DNA of 40,043 nucleotides, taken from contig DATBWU010000095.1 in NCBI GenBank assembly GCA_036514635.1, forward strand, positions 1-40,043, given 5' to 3'. The position numbers were made by a program, and so were the translations under genes. Source of the DNA: DASSFZ01 sp036514635 (lineage in GTDB: Bacteria > Chloroflexota > Anaerolineae > Fen-1058). Positions 16,361 to 24,013 of this stretch are shown in pieces. Each line of letters begins with the position of its first letter. Position 1 is the first letter of the stretch. The notes under the pieces were generated by a model, which was given only the letters and a program-made list of their open reading frames with translations, had not been told where the DNA came from and did no database searches.

Positions 16361-16504
16361 CCAGGGCTTTTACAAAGTCGTCCGGCCTGTCATGCTGAGG
16401 CGCGCAGCGCCGAAGCATCTCGCGCTTTGCCCTGAGATTCTTCGCGCCTCTGGCGCTCAGAATGACAGATCGGGCCGCGCCCGGGGAGAATGTAAAAGCC
16501 CTGG
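16361..16504. mobile_element. MITE-like element with perfect 14-bp inverted repeats and 8-bp target duplication
   Basis: CCAGGGCTTTTACA (16361-16374) and TGTAAAAGCCCTGG (16491-16504) are exact inverted repeats. CCCTTGAC flanks both ends (16353-16360 and 16505-16512). The inside is a hairpin-forming pair, TGTCATGCTGAGGCGC and GCGCTCAGAATGACA, a motif also found inside the element at 19349-19480. No ORF. Together with the metK leader and the tRNA it fills the 752-bp gap 16002-16753. Confidence 0.85.
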
Positions 16505-16561
16505 CCCTTGACGCGCTCCGGCGAGCCTTGACTGGTGAGCCATGCCATTGTCCGATTTTGG

Positions 16562-16590
16562 TTGCCAAGCCTATGAGAGGATGTTATAAT
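16562..16590 (+). promoter_or_regulatory. Promoter of tRNA-Val (TTGCCA-17-TATAAT)
   Basis: TTGCCA (16562-16567) and TATAAT (16585-16590) are spaced 17 bp, and the tRNA begins 12 nt after the -10 box. Confidence 0.8.
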
Positions 16591-16601
16591 GCAGGCCGTC
16601 C

Positions 16602-16678
16602 GGGCGCGTAGCTCAGCTGGTCAGAGCACACGGTTCACATCCGTGGGGTCACAGGTTCAAGTCCTGTCGCGCCCACCA
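16602..16678 (+). tRNA. tRNA-Val (anticodon CAC)
   Basis: 77 nt with full cloverleaf. Acceptor GGGCGCG/CGCGCCC; D-stem GCTC/GAGC with loop AGCTGGTCA; anticodon stem CACGG/CCGTG with loop TTCACAT, anticodon CAC reading GTG; variable loop GGGTC; T-stem ACAGG/CCTGT with loop TTCAAGT; discriminator A and encoded CCA. Confidence 0.96.
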
Positions 16679-16682
16679 CAGC

Positions 16683-16724
16683 GGCCGCGGATGCGCCCGG
16701 TACACGGCGCGCTGCGGCCTTTTT
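16683..16724 (+). terminator. Intrinsic terminator of tRNA-Val
   Basis: GGCCGC (16683-16688) pairs with GCGGCC (16714-16719), and an inner stem GCGCC/GGCGC is also present; a TTTTT run follows at 16720-16724. Confidence 0.85.
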
Positions 16725-16753
16725 GTTGATGACGAGTCTTTTCCCCTGAGGCT

Positions 16754-18475
16754 ATGCGCACGACCAAACCTCTCTACCAGATCGATGGGCTGCTGACGAC
16801 GTTGCGTTGGCTGCTGCTGATTGGCGCCGGAGTCGTCATCGTCCTTCAGGCTGAAGCGAGCGGCTCGGGACTGCCCATCCCCCTACTGTCTATCGTCATC
16901 CTGGCCGGCGTCGGCAACTTACTACTGGTGATCTCGCTGGCTGTCGATATGTCGCCACGCCCGGTCCCGTTCATCGCCTTGTTGGGCGATACGATCCTCG
17001 CGATCGGTCTGATCGCCAGTGGCAACGGCGTGAGCAATCCCCTGATCTTCTACACCCTATTCCCCATCCTGACCTCGGCGCTGCGCTTCGACTGGCGCAC
17101 GAACGTCGTCACGGCCGGCGCGATCATGGGTGCGTACATCGCCTTCAACGTGCTGGGCAAGTCGCTCACCAGCATAGAGCAGAGTCAGGCCGTGGGCACG
17201 CTGCTCTTGCTGGGACTGGCCGCGCTGGTATCTGGAACGATTGGGGGACGGGTGAAAACCCTGGTGCTTCAGGCGATGCGCACCGAGGCCGAAGGTGAGC
17301 TGCGCCAATTGCGCGCGCGCCGCGAGCAGGCCCGGGCGATCTTCGAGATGGCTTCGACGCTCAGCGCCACGCTGTCTTACGAGCGCATCCTGGATGCCGT
17401 GCTGGACGTCGGCGCGATGGGCCTGCGCGAATTCGGCTCGGTGGCGCAGCGGCTGGTGAGCATGATCTTGCTGTTCACCCAGGACGGGTTAGTGGTCAGC
17501 GCCTCGCGGCGGCTGACGGCGCGCGATGAAGTCGCTCGCATCACCGGAACGCGCGGCGTGATCGCGCAGGCGCTCAAAAGTGCCGAACCGGTGATCTGTG
17601 ACGATCCCAAGGCCGATCCCGATCTGGCGTCGTTCGTCGCGATGCACCGCTGCGTCACGGCGGTGATCGTGCCCCTGCGCGTCGGCTTCGAGTCATACGG
17701 CGTGGCCGTATTCGGCAGCCCTGAACCGAACGTCTTCACGCCCGATCATCTGGAGCTGCTCACAGCGGTCGCCTCGCAGGCCATCATCGCGCTGCAGAAT
17801 GCCCAGTTGTATCAGAAATTGCAGGAAGAGAAGAACCGTATCGTAGACATCGAAGAAGACGCGCGCAAGAAACTGGCGCGCGACCTGCACGATGGGCCGA
17901 CGCAGAGCGTGGCCGCCATCGCCATGCGCTTGAACTTCGTCCGCACGCTGCTCAAGCGCAACCCCACGCGCGTCGACGAGGAAATTGAGAAGATCGAAGA
18001 CCTGGCGCGCAAGACGACCAAAGAGATCCGCCACATGCTGTTCACGCTGCGTCCGCTGGTGCTGGAGACGCAGGGCCTGGTTCCGGCGCTCGAGCAGTAC
18101 GTCCAGAAACTGCACGAAACCGACGACTCGATCGAGATATTCCTCGAAGCCAACAAGATGTCCGACCGGGTCGGCAAGGACACCCAGGGCGTGATCTTCT
18201 ACATCATCGAAGAGGCGGTCGGCAACGCGCGCAAGCACTCGCAGGCGAAGCACATCTGGGTGCGGCTGTACGAGAACTCGAACGAGTTCGTCGCGGAAGT
18301 CCGCGACGACGGCATGGGTTTCGACGTGCAGATGGTGCAAGCCGCATACGATCGGCGCGGCAGCCTGGGCATGGTCAACATGAACGAGCGCGCCACATTG
18401 GTGAAGGGCGCGCTGTCGGTCGCCTCCGCGCCGGGCCAGGGCACGCGCATCACGCTGACGATGCCGCTCAATTAG
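16754..18475 (+). CDS. Membrane sensor histidine kinase (6TM, GAF, HisKA_3, HATPase)
   Basis: 573 aa. Residues about 15-180 contain six hydrophobic segments. A GAF domain follows (about 195-350; IFEMASTLSATLSYERILDAVLDV to FTPDHLELLTAVASQAIIALQNAQLY). After a short coiled coil comes the NarL/DegS-type dimerisation box LARDLHDGPTQSVAAIAMRL with phospho-acceptor His about 379, then an ATPase domain with NARKHSQ (N box), DDGMGF (G1) and GSLGMVNMNERA. All catalytic residues are present. Such kinases phosphorylate a LuxR-type response regulator, but none is adjacent, so it is an orphan here. The six-helix sensor has no recognisable ligand signature. The TAG stop overlaps the edge of a TTA-flanked element. 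Confidence 0.92.
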   Translation: MRTTKPLYQIDGLLTTLRWLLLIGAGVVIVLQAEASGSGLPIPLLSIVILAGVGNLLLVISLAVDMSPRPVPFIALLGDTILAIGLIASGNGVSNPLIFYTLFPILTSALRFDWRTNVVTAGAIMGAYIAFNVLGKSLTSIEQSQAVGTLLLLGLAALVSGTIGGRVKTLVLQAMRTEAEGELRQLRARREQARAIFEMASTLSATLSYERILDAVLDVGAMGLREFGSVAQRLVSMILLFTQDGLVVSASRRLTARDEVARITGTRGVIAQALKSAEPVICDDPKADPDLASFVAMHRCVTAVIVPLRVGFESYGVAVFGSPEPNVFTPDHLELLTAVASQAIIALQNAQLYQKLQEEKNRIVDIEEDARKKLARDLHDGPTQSVAAIAMRLNFVRTLLKRNPTRVDEEIEKIEDLARKTTKEIRHMLFTLRPLVLETQGLVPALEQYVQKLHETDDSIEIFLEANKMSDRVGKDTQGVIFYIIEEAVGNARKHSQAKHIWVRLYENSNEFVAEVRDDGMGFDVQMVQAAYDRRGSLGMVNMNERATLVKGALSVASAPGQGTRITLTMPLN

Positions 18476-18564
18476 AGACTGTTTTGAAAATGCCCACCAA
18501 CCGCGTCCTCGCGGTTGGAAACGCCCGCGAGGACGCGGGCTTCGAGCAATTTCAAAATACTTTC
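18475..18564. mobile_element. MITE-like element with TTA target duplication at the kinase stop codon
   Basis: 90 bp. TTA at 18472-18474 and 18565-18567. The ends GAGACTGTTTTGAAAATGC and (inverted right end) GAAAGTATTTTGAAATTGC match at 15 of 19 positions. The G of the kinase TAG stop is the first base of the element. Inside are AACCGCG/CGCGGTT and GCCCGCG/CGCGGGC hairpins, also seen at 33426-33526 and 14562-14613. TIRs of the GAGACTGTTT type with TNA targets are typical of IS5-family relatives (family knowledge). Confidence 0.7.
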
Positions 18565-18599
18565 TTAGGGAGGTCGATCTGGACGCGCTGGCAGGGTGG

Positions 18600-19295
18600 A
18601 TGCTGGTCTCGGTGGCGCTGTTCGTGATCGCGGCGCGGCTATCCACTTTACGCTTCGGCGCGATGGCACGCGCGTCTTCGGTGGGGCGACTCGCGCTCGA
18701 AGGCGCGCGTTTTCTGTTCTACATCGGCCTTCCCTACGCGGCACTGCTGACCGGCGTGTTCGCCCCGCGCGACGTGGGCCTGCAAGGATCGCCCGCGCCC
18801 GATCTCCTTCTGGGTTGGACGCCGGAAGCCTGGACGCGCGCACTCGGTCACGCGGCGGTCCTGGGTGCGTTCACGTTGATCGCGCTCGCCATGCTGATCG
18901 GCCAGGTGCGCCGCGCCGACGGCTATCCCCCTACCATACTCGGCATCGATCGTCAGCCACTCGCGATCGCGATTCGCGAAGCGGTGTACGCGGAAACACA
19001 CTGGTCGTTCTACCGCGCACTGCCGATGGTGTTGTGGGGCGACGCGCGCTGGGCCGCACTGGTGGGACTTGCGCCGGTCGCGCTCGAAGCGCTCCTGGCC
19101 GGGCACGCACACGCCGGCGCGGATCGCATTCGATTGTCAGAGGTGTTGTTGGCGTCGTTGAGCGCAGCGTATTTCGCGCTCACGGGCGGAAACATCTGGG
19201 CGGCGATTGTGCTTCAGATCGTCGTGCGCGCATCGCTCACCGGGTTCGCCTTCGCCGGCCAGCGTATGGGCGATGCCGAAGACATCATCGTGTGA
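18600..19295 (+). CDS. Polytopic membrane protein of unknown function
   Basis: 231 aa from ATG 18600, with four or five hydrophobic helices. Notable conserved-looking parts are RFLFYIGLPYAALLTGVFAP, REAVYAETHWSFYRALPMVLWGD and TGGNIWAAIVLQIVVRASLTGFAF. The ETHWSFYR segment and the terminal intramembrane helices vaguely recall CPBP-type intramembrane proteases, but the EExxxR signature is missing, so I leave it unassigned. The only good ribosome-binding site (GGGAGG, 18568-18573) is 26 nt before the ATG, but 5 nt before an in-frame CTG at 18579 that would add MDALAGW; a CTG start is possible. It ends at a perfect intrinsic terminator. Confidence 0.7.
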   Translation: MLVSVALFVIAARLSTLRFGAMARASSVGRLALEGARFLFYIGLPYAALLTGVFAPRDVGLQGSPAPDLLLGWTPEAWTRALGHAAVLGAFTLIALAMLIGQVRRADGYPPTILGIDRQPLAIAIREAVYAETHWSFYRALPMVLWGDARWAALVGLAPVALEALLAGHAHAGADRIRLSEVLLASLSAAYFALTGGNIWAAIVLQIVVRASLTGFAFAGQRMGDAEDIIV

Positions 19296-19298
19296 ATC

Positions 19299-19335
19299 AA
19301 GTGACCGGCACGTTTGATGTGCCGGTCACTTTTTT
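19299..19335 (+). terminator. Intrinsic terminator with GTGACCGGCAC palindrome
   Basis: GTGACCGGCAC (19301-19311) and GTGCCGGTCAC (19319-19329) are perfect complements with a 7-nt loop and TTTTTT after, 4 nt beyond the stop codon of the membrane protein. Confidence 0.9.
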
Positions 19336-19348
19336 CTGAGGTCCCTTA

Positions 19349-19480
19349 GAGAGCGTCTTCAAAGTCCACTCAGCTGTCATTCTGAGCGAGCGAAGAATCT
19401 CGTTTTTCGGCACAAACGGAGAGATTCTTCGGCGCTTCGCGCCTCAGAATGACATTGCAACAGGGTTTGAAGACAGTCTC
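19349..19480. mobile_element. MITE-like element with TTA target duplication at a stop codon
   Basis: 132 bp. TTA at 19346-19348 and 19481-19483; the right TTA is the TAA stop of the 84-aa gene on the minus strand. The ends GAGAGCGTCTTCAAA and (inverted right end) GAGACTGTCTTCAAA match at 13 of 15. The core is a hairpin pair TGTCATTCTGAG and CTCAGAATGACA with GAAGAATCTC/GAGATTCTTC inside. Confidence 0.75.
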
Positions 19481-19735
19481 TTAGCGGATCACAAACGAGA
19501 GCGCGACGAGGATCGCAACGATACTGATCGCCAGAATCGCAATGCGGCGCAGATCGGTGCGAACACGCGCATATTCGGCGCTGAAGTCGTGTGCCGGCTG
19601 CGCCAGCTTCGGAGTCGAGGGAGCGGGCATCGGCGCGCTGGGGCGCGATGTTACCATCGACACATTCGCCACGGCCTGCTGCACTGCGCGCTGCTGCGCG
19701 AGCGCCTTGCGTTGTCGGGTTGTCTTCTTAGCCAT
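19481..19735 (-). CDS. Small single-pass membrane protein
   Basis: 84 aa, start supported by AAAGGA upstream. The N-terminus is strongly basic (MAKKTTRQRKALAQQR), a Pro/Ala-rich stretch follows, and the C-terminal 20 residues are one membrane helix (IAILAISIVAILVALSFVIR). A C-terminal anchor with a cytoplasmic basic head is the likely topology. It follows the sortase on the same strand (68 bp gap), so the two may be co-transcribed. No family recognised. Confidence 0.65.
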   Translation of the reverse strand: MAKKTTRQRKALAQQRAVQQAVANVSMVTSRPSAPMPAPSTPKLAQPAHDFSAEYARVRTDLRRIAILAISIVAILVALSFVIR

Positions 19736-19753
19736 ACACTATCCTTTTAGAGC

Positions 19754-19797
19754 CGAAGGACGAAGACCGAATGTTTGTCGTGGGTCTTCGTCTTTCG
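19754..19797. repeat. GACGAAG-type heptamer hairpin
   Basis: CGAAGGACGAAGACC (19754-19768) is mirrored by GGTCTTCGTCTTTCG (19783-19797). It is related to 34570-34640. It lies between the sortase 3' end and the small membrane protein start. Confidence 0.55.
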
Positions 19798-19803
19798 TCG
19801 ATT

Positions 19804-20751
19804 TCACGATTGGAGTGACGCGAGCACGACGATGCGCTGGTTGTCCACCCGGTAAGGATAACACGAGATCAGCGTCGCCGTCGGTTCACTGGTGGGAGCC
19901 ATCACTTCCACGGCGGTCGGCTCGACGATGCGCGTCTCGGTGACGACGTAGCGATAGGACTGGTCAACCGAGTAGACGATGATTTCATCGCCGGGCTTCA
20001 GCCGATCCAGGTCACGGAAGATTTCGCCGTATACGTCGTTGTGCGCGGCCAACACCAGGTTGCCCCGCTCGCCAGGGTTGGCCGTGCCCAGATAATGGCC
20101 GACGCCTTTCTTCAACGATTCCCAATCCGTGCCTTGCACGACGGCGCGGTCCACGCCGAGCGCCGGGATCACGATCCGTACCGGCTGGGCGGGGCCGGGC
20201 GTCGGGATCGGCAGGGGCGTGACGGACTGAACGTATCCGCGCAAATGGGCCGGTATCTCGTCGAGATTAGGCTCCGTCTGCCCGGATGCATCCGGCGGCT
20301 TGTGGCCGCTGGGCAACACCACCGCGCCGAGCAGCGGTGTCGGCTCCGGCGTGGGTCGTTGCGCCTCGCCGGCAGCCGCAACGTCGCGATTGAGTTCCTG
20401 CCGCGTCTGCTCGACGCCAACGATCACCAGCACCAGCCCGGCCAGCGCGCCCACTTCGACCAGCAGCAGAAACCGATCACGCAACGCGCGCCAGTTGATC
20501 GCCAGGCGGCGACGGGGCGCTGGCGTCGAATCGAGATCGACCGTGCGGTAGCGCGACCCGGCTGCCTCGCCGGTCACGGCGGCGCTCGGCGCGGGTCGGG
20601 GCGTCGCCGGCTCGACCGCATCCAGATCGACCACGCGGCCTTCGCCCTTCAGGCGGCGCAGCGTCGCCCCGCGCGCCTGGCGTTTTCTAATGGCGAGGAT
20701 TTGCTCCAGTTCCTCGATGCTCAGATCGTCAACACTGCGTCGATCAGACAT
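19804..20751 (-). CDS. Sortase (class D/E-like) with cytoplasmic N-terminal extension
   Basis: 315 aa. About 90 cytoplasmic residues (SIEELEQILAIRKRQAR, then Pro/Ala-rich) precede one membrane helix (LLLVEVGALAGLVLVIVGVE). A Pro/Thr-rich linker and the sortase beta-barrel follow: VRIVIPALGVDRAVVQGTDWESLKKGVGHYLGTANPGERGN, catalytic His in LAAHNDVYG, catalytic Cys in TLISCYP, and Arg in the last strand (YRVDNQRIVV). The His-Cys-Arg triad is intact. Sortases join secreted proteins to each other or to the envelope at an LPxTG-like signal. No such substrate is seen in this window; in Chloroflexota, which often lack a typical Gram-positive wall, the acceptor is unclear. Confidence 0.88.
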   Translation of the reverse strand: MSDRRSVDDLSIEELEQILAIRKRQARGATLRRLKGEGRVVDLDAVEPATPRPAPSAAVTGEAAGSRYRTVDLDSTPAPRRRLAINWRALRDRFLLLVEVGALAGLVLVIVGVEQTRQELNRDVAAAGEAQRPTPEPTPLLGAVVLPSGHKPPDASGQTEPNLDEIPAHLRGYVQSVTPLPIPTPGPAQPVRIVIPALGVDRAVVQGTDWESLKKGVGHYLGTANPGERGNLVLAAHNDVYGEIFRDLDRLKPGDEIIVYSVDQSYRYVVTETRIVEPTAVEVMAPTSEPTATLISCYPYRVDNQRIVVLASLQS

Positions 20752-20755
20752 GGGC

Positions 20756-20905
20756 GATTGTGGATTTCAGATTGTGGATTGCGGATTTCCGGCTCTGCTT
20801 GACACTTCGCCGCTCCGGCAAAACCGGCCGCAGAGCCTGCTCACTCCCCGTTCCCACTCCAACTCCTCACTCTAACTCTCAACTCTAACTCCCCACTCTC
20901 ACTCC
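20756..20905. repeat. Degenerate heptamer repeats (GATTNNN and ACTCNNN)
   Basis: 20755-20795 reads GATTGTG GATTTCA GATTGTG GATTGCG GATTTCC. 20850-20905 contains ACTCCTC, ACTCTAA, CTCTCAA, CTCTAAC. The second array encodes the last residues of the methyltransferase (VRVGS) on the minus strand. No gene in 20752-20884. Confidence 0.5.
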
Positions 20906-21706
20906 GACCCCAAACACTTCTCTCTCAAAGAACCATCGGAACGGAGGCACGTTGAACGCGATGTGACGCAAAACGCGAAACGAGGCACTCTCCTGTCGAT
21001 TCTGCGGCGGGCTATCGAGCCAGACCTTGATGCGACGGAAACCGGCCCGCTTCAGATAACGCCGCAGGCTCAGCATATCTTGCTCGTTGACGTGCACATC
21101 CACGTTCGCGGCCACGTTCAGCGCACGCGGATTCGACGGATACTGCGCGCCTTTTCCCTGAAGGGTGCGCACCAGCCGCACGGCCGGGTAGGCATAGGTA
21201 TCGTACCAGCGATTCGGCGCGGTGTGAATGACAACCATGCCTCCCGGCTTGAGCACACGCCGGGCTTCCCTCAGGGCCGCGTCAAGCTCCCACGGAAAGA
21301 GATGCTCGACCACATCGAAGATCAGGGCGCGGTCGAATGCCGCATCGGGGTACGGTAGAAATTTGGCATCGGATCGATATACGCCGATGGCCGCCTGCCC
21401 GGTCGTCGTCGCTTCGATATGCGCCATGTCGCGGCTCATCCGCACCGCGACCTCGGCGTAGTCGATGCCATAAGCCCGCGCCCCCAGCCGGGCGCAGTGG
21501 CGCAGGATCTCGCCTCGCCCACAGCCCACGTCCAGCACACGCATGCCCGGCTCGACCGAGGCGACGGCAAACGCGGCGCTCAAGCGGCGTGACAGCAGCT
21601 CGCCGTGGCTTTCGACAAACTCCTCATAGCCCTCGCACGCCGTGAGGAAGTAATCTTCCGTATACAGCGTCGAGGGCAGCGGGGTCCGAGTCTCTTCGCG
21701 CGACAT
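20885..21706 (-). CDS. Class I SAM-dependent methyltransferase
   Basis: 273 aa from ATG 21706 (MSREETRTPLPSTLYTEDYFL). A longer frame starting at 21730 begins close to the heptamer array, so the shorter start is preferred, though neither has a good ribosome-binding site. Motifs: VEPGMRVLDVGCGRGEIL (motif I), GIDYAEVAV, FDRALIFDVVEHLFPWE (motif II-like) and VLKPGGMVVIHTAPN (motif III). This is the Methyltransf_11/23-type fold, acting on an unknown small molecule or lipid/sugar precursor. It sits between murJ and the sortase, so an envelope role is possible. Confidence 0.85.
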   Translation of the reverse strand: MSREETRTPLPSTLYTEDYFLTACEGYEEFVESHGELLSRRLSAAFAVASVEPGMRVLDVGCGRGEILRHCARLGARAYGIDYAEVAVRMSRDMAHIEATTTGQAAIGVYRSDAKFLPYPDAAFDRALIFDVVEHLFPWELDAALREARRVLKPGGMVVIHTAPNRWYDTYAYPAVRLVRTLQGKGAQYPSNPRALNVAANVDVHVNEQDMLSLRRYLKRAGFRRIKVWLDSPPQNRQESASFRVLRHIAFNVPPFRWFFEREVFGVGVRVGS

Positions 21707-21726
21707 GATCCGTGGTGAGTGAAGCG

Positions 21727-21886
21727 GCAATTCCTAATTCTGCATTCTGCATTCTACATTCTGCATTCTACATTCTGCATTCTACATTCTGCATTCTACA
21801 TTCTGCATTCTGCATTCTACATTCTGCATTCTACATTCTGCATTCTACATTCTGCATTCTACATTCTGCATTCTACATTCGTCATT
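21727..21886. repeat. Heptanucleotide tandem repeat array (TGCATTC/TACATTC)n
   Basis: About twenty consecutive 7-bp units alternating TGCATTC and TACATTC with few deviations, filling the gap between the methyltransferase start and the murJ stop. Translated frames give only artefacts of the ILHSAFC type. The same unit, with inverted arms, is found at 6247-6384. Confidence 0.92.
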
Positions 21887-21891
21887 ATACC

Positions 21892-23508
21892 TCAAGCAGC
21901 GCGGCGACGGATCAGCGCGCTGAGATGCGTCACTTCATCGACGTGCAGCAGCGCCATTACGCCGAGATACAATCCCACGCCGGCCAACGCCGCGCCGCCG
22001 ACCGTCGCCACTTCGTGTATCAGCGACGAGCCGCCCAGCCAACCCTCCAACCAACTCACAACGACCCACGTTCCGATGCCCATCACCGCCGAGCCGATCA
22101 ACGCGCGGAGCGTCAGGGCGCGCAGGCCAAAGCCGCGCAGGCCGCCGACCCGCCGCTCCAGCAGCCACAGCATGATCAGTGCGTGGCTGATCCATTGCAC
22201 GGAATTGGCAAATGCGAGATCGGCCACTTCGAGCGGGCGGTTGAAAACGAGGCCCGGCGCGAGCGCGGCGGCGAGATAAACGACGACGTTGGAGACCAGG
22301 CCGACGAGCGCCGGCGTCAGCGTGTCCTTGCGCGCGTAGAAGGCGAACACCAACGGTAGATCGACCGCCGCGAACGCCAGGCCCGGCAGGTAGAAGTGCA
22401 GGACGCGCGTCACCGAATCGGTGTCGGAGGGTGCGAACTGGCCGTGCTCGAACAACAACGCGATGATCGGGCGCGCCATCACCAGCAGCCCCACCGCCGC
22501 CGGGACGATCAGCACGAGCACCAACTTCATGCCGCGCGCCAGCGTCGTCTTGAAAGCGGCATGGCCGTTGCCGTTGGGCAGCCCGGCCTGCCGCGATAAC
22601 GTCGGCAGGATCGCAATCGATACCGCCGTTGCCACCAGGCCGAGCGGGAACTGGATCAACGTCGTGGCGTAGTGCATCCAGGCAATGCCCTCCTCGTTCG
22701 CGCGGGAAGCCAGGTTGTACGACAGGACAATTGTCAGTTGATTGATCGCCAGTCCGAGAATCACCGGCAAATACAGCCTGGCGATCTGCCGCAGGCCGGG
22801 ATGCCGCACATCCCAGGCTGGCCGCAGGCGCGCATCGCGCAGGCCGGGTAGTTGGAGCAGAACCTGTAACACCGCGCCAATCAGTAAGCCGATCGCCATG
22901 CTCAGGATGCCGTAGCGCGATCCGAGCAGCAATGCAGACACGACAATCGCCGCGTTGAACACAGCAGCCGCGAAAGCCGGCAACGTGAATCGCTTGAGCG
23001 CCTGCTGCAAGCCGCCGATGATCCCGGATAGGCTGATGAACACGGTCGCGATCACGGTGATACGCAGCAGGCTCGCCGTCGTCGCCAGCAGGTCGGCCTG
23101 GAAGCCGCCGCTGATCAACCACGCCGCCAGCGGCGCGGCCAGCTCGACAATCAACGCCAGCGCGGCCAGCGTAACCACCGCCAGCGTGATTACCAGCGAG
23201 GCCAACCGCCACAGCTCGCGCCGATCGCGCTGCGCGTACTCGCTGAACACCGGCACCAGCGCCGACGACACCATCCCGCCGACCAGCAAGTCGTACAGCA
23301 GCGTGGGGACGACGGCGGCCGCTTCGTACGCGCTGACCAGGCCCGTTGCGCCGAACAGGTTGGCCTTGACGGTATCGCGCGCCAGTCCTAGCACGCGGCT
23401 GGCGACGTTGCCCAGCGCGATGATCGACGCCGCCCGCGCGATGTGCAGCGTCTCGCCGAGGGCTTCGGAGGCGATTGGGGCTTCACTGGGTTCGAGGAGT
23501 TCGCTCAT
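21892..23508 (-). CDS. murJ: Lipid II flippase MurJ (MviN family)
   Basis: 538 aa from ATG 23508 (MSELLEPSEAPIASEALGE). About 14 membrane segments in MATE/MOP-superfamily order. Typical features are ASIIALGNVASRVLGLARDTVKANLFG (first helix and conserved Arg-rich region), AAAVVPTLLYDLLVGGMVSSALVPVFSEY and LLFEHGQFAPSDT, the well-conserved MurJ loop between helices 10 and 11. MurJ moves lipid II across the membrane for peptidoglycan synthesis, so this organism probably makes peptidoglycan. It is followed immediately by the heptamer array. Confidence 0.93.
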   Translation of the reverse strand: MSELLEPSEAPIASEALGETLHIARAASIIALGNVASRVLGLARDTVKANLFGATGLVSAYEAAAVVPTLLYDLLVGGMVSSALVPVFSEYAQRDRRELWRLASLVITLAVVTLAALALIVELAAPLAAWLISGGFQADLLATTASLLRITVIATVFISLSGIIGGLQQALKRFTLPAFAAAVFNAAIVVSALLLGSRYGILSMAIGLLIGAVLQVLLQLPGLRDARLRPAWDVRHPGLRQIARLYLPVILGLAINQLTIVLSYNLASRANEEGIAWMHYATTLIQFPLGLVATAVSIAILPTLSRQAGLPNGNGHAAFKTTLARGMKLVLVLIVPAAVGLLVMARPIIALLFEHGQFAPSDTDSVTRVLHFYLPGLAFAAVDLPLVFAFYARKDTLTPALVGLVSNVVVYLAAALAPGLVFNRPLEVADLAFANSVQWISHALIMLWLLERRVGGLRGFGLRALTLRALIGSAVMGIGTWVVVSWLEGWLGGSSLIHEVATVGGAALAGVGLYLGVMALLHVDEVTHLSALIRRRAA

Positions 23509-23520
23509 GTTGTGTCGAGA

Positions 23521-23557
23521 CCTCACCCTCACCCCCTGAGCCGGGGAGAGGGTGAGG
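23521..23557. repeat. CCTCACCCTC hairpin repeat
   Basis: CCTCACCCTC (23521-23530) pairs with GAGGGTGAGG (23548-23557). A longer relative occurs at 28167-28283. Confidence 0.6.
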
Positions 23558-23609
23558 CAAAACCAAAGGCGGCTGTCCGCCGCCCCGCGCGCATTGTACC
23601 ACTAAACCA

Positions 23610-23646
23610 AAATCCTCCCGCAGGTTAAGGGCCTGCGGGAGGATTT
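23610..23646 (-). terminator. Intrinsic terminator of the small membrane protein gene
   Basis: AAATCCTCCCGCAGG and CCTGCGGGAGGATTT are perfect 15-bp complements; TTTTGG follows on the minus strand, 22 nt beyond the stop at 23669. Confidence 0.8.
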
Positions 23647-23668
23647 GTCTTTTATGCGCCCGCCGCAA

Positions 23669-23902
23669 TCAGTCGTCGCGGCGCGAGGTCTTCTTACGGA
23701 CGAAGCCTTCGTGCGTTGTCACCGGCACTTCCTCAACCACACGATTGCCGGATTCCACCAGATACCCCGCCGCCACTAAAAGAACCGCCACGCTCTGCAA
23801 TGGGATCACATTGTCCAGGCTCACGCCGCTGATCAATCCCAGCCACGTCGGCGCTGTGATAACCACTCCGTATACGATTCGCTGCACAGCCACCCGGTTC
23901 AT
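23669..23902 (-). CDS. Small membrane protein, two helices
   Basis: 77 aa from ATG 23902 (MNRVAVQRIVYGVVITAP), chosen because a purine-rich GGGGTGG stretch precedes it and the first helix follows. Two hydrophobic segments (IVYGVVITAPTWLGLISGV and LQSVAVLLVAAGYLVES) are followed by a basic tail ending RKKTSRRDD. No family recognised. It has its own terminator and lies upstream of murJ on the same strand. Confidence 0.6.
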   Translation of the reverse strand: MNRVAVQRIVYGVVITAPTWLGLISGVSLDNVIPLQSVAVLLVAAGYLVESGNRVVEEVPVTTHEGFVRKKTSRRDD

Positions 23903-24013
23903 CTTTTCCACCCCTTCCCCTAATCTGAGTTCAATGTAGCCCAAATCGTAACACACAGCGTTGGACTTGGGGTGACAAGGGGTTGGGGGTGCGTTGGAGT
24001 CGCGTGAAGCAGT

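Noticed and set aside
18600..19295. CPBP intramembrane protease
   Set aside because: The paired-Glu EExxxR motif and the later HxxxN/H motifs are not present in the expected form.
21727..21886. CRISPR array
   Set aside because: Units are 7 bp with no spacers, and no cas gene is present.
21712..22359. ORFs with ILHSAFC-type repeats over the heptamer array
   Set aside because: The repeating peptide is only the translation of period-7 DNA and the rest is antisense to murJ.
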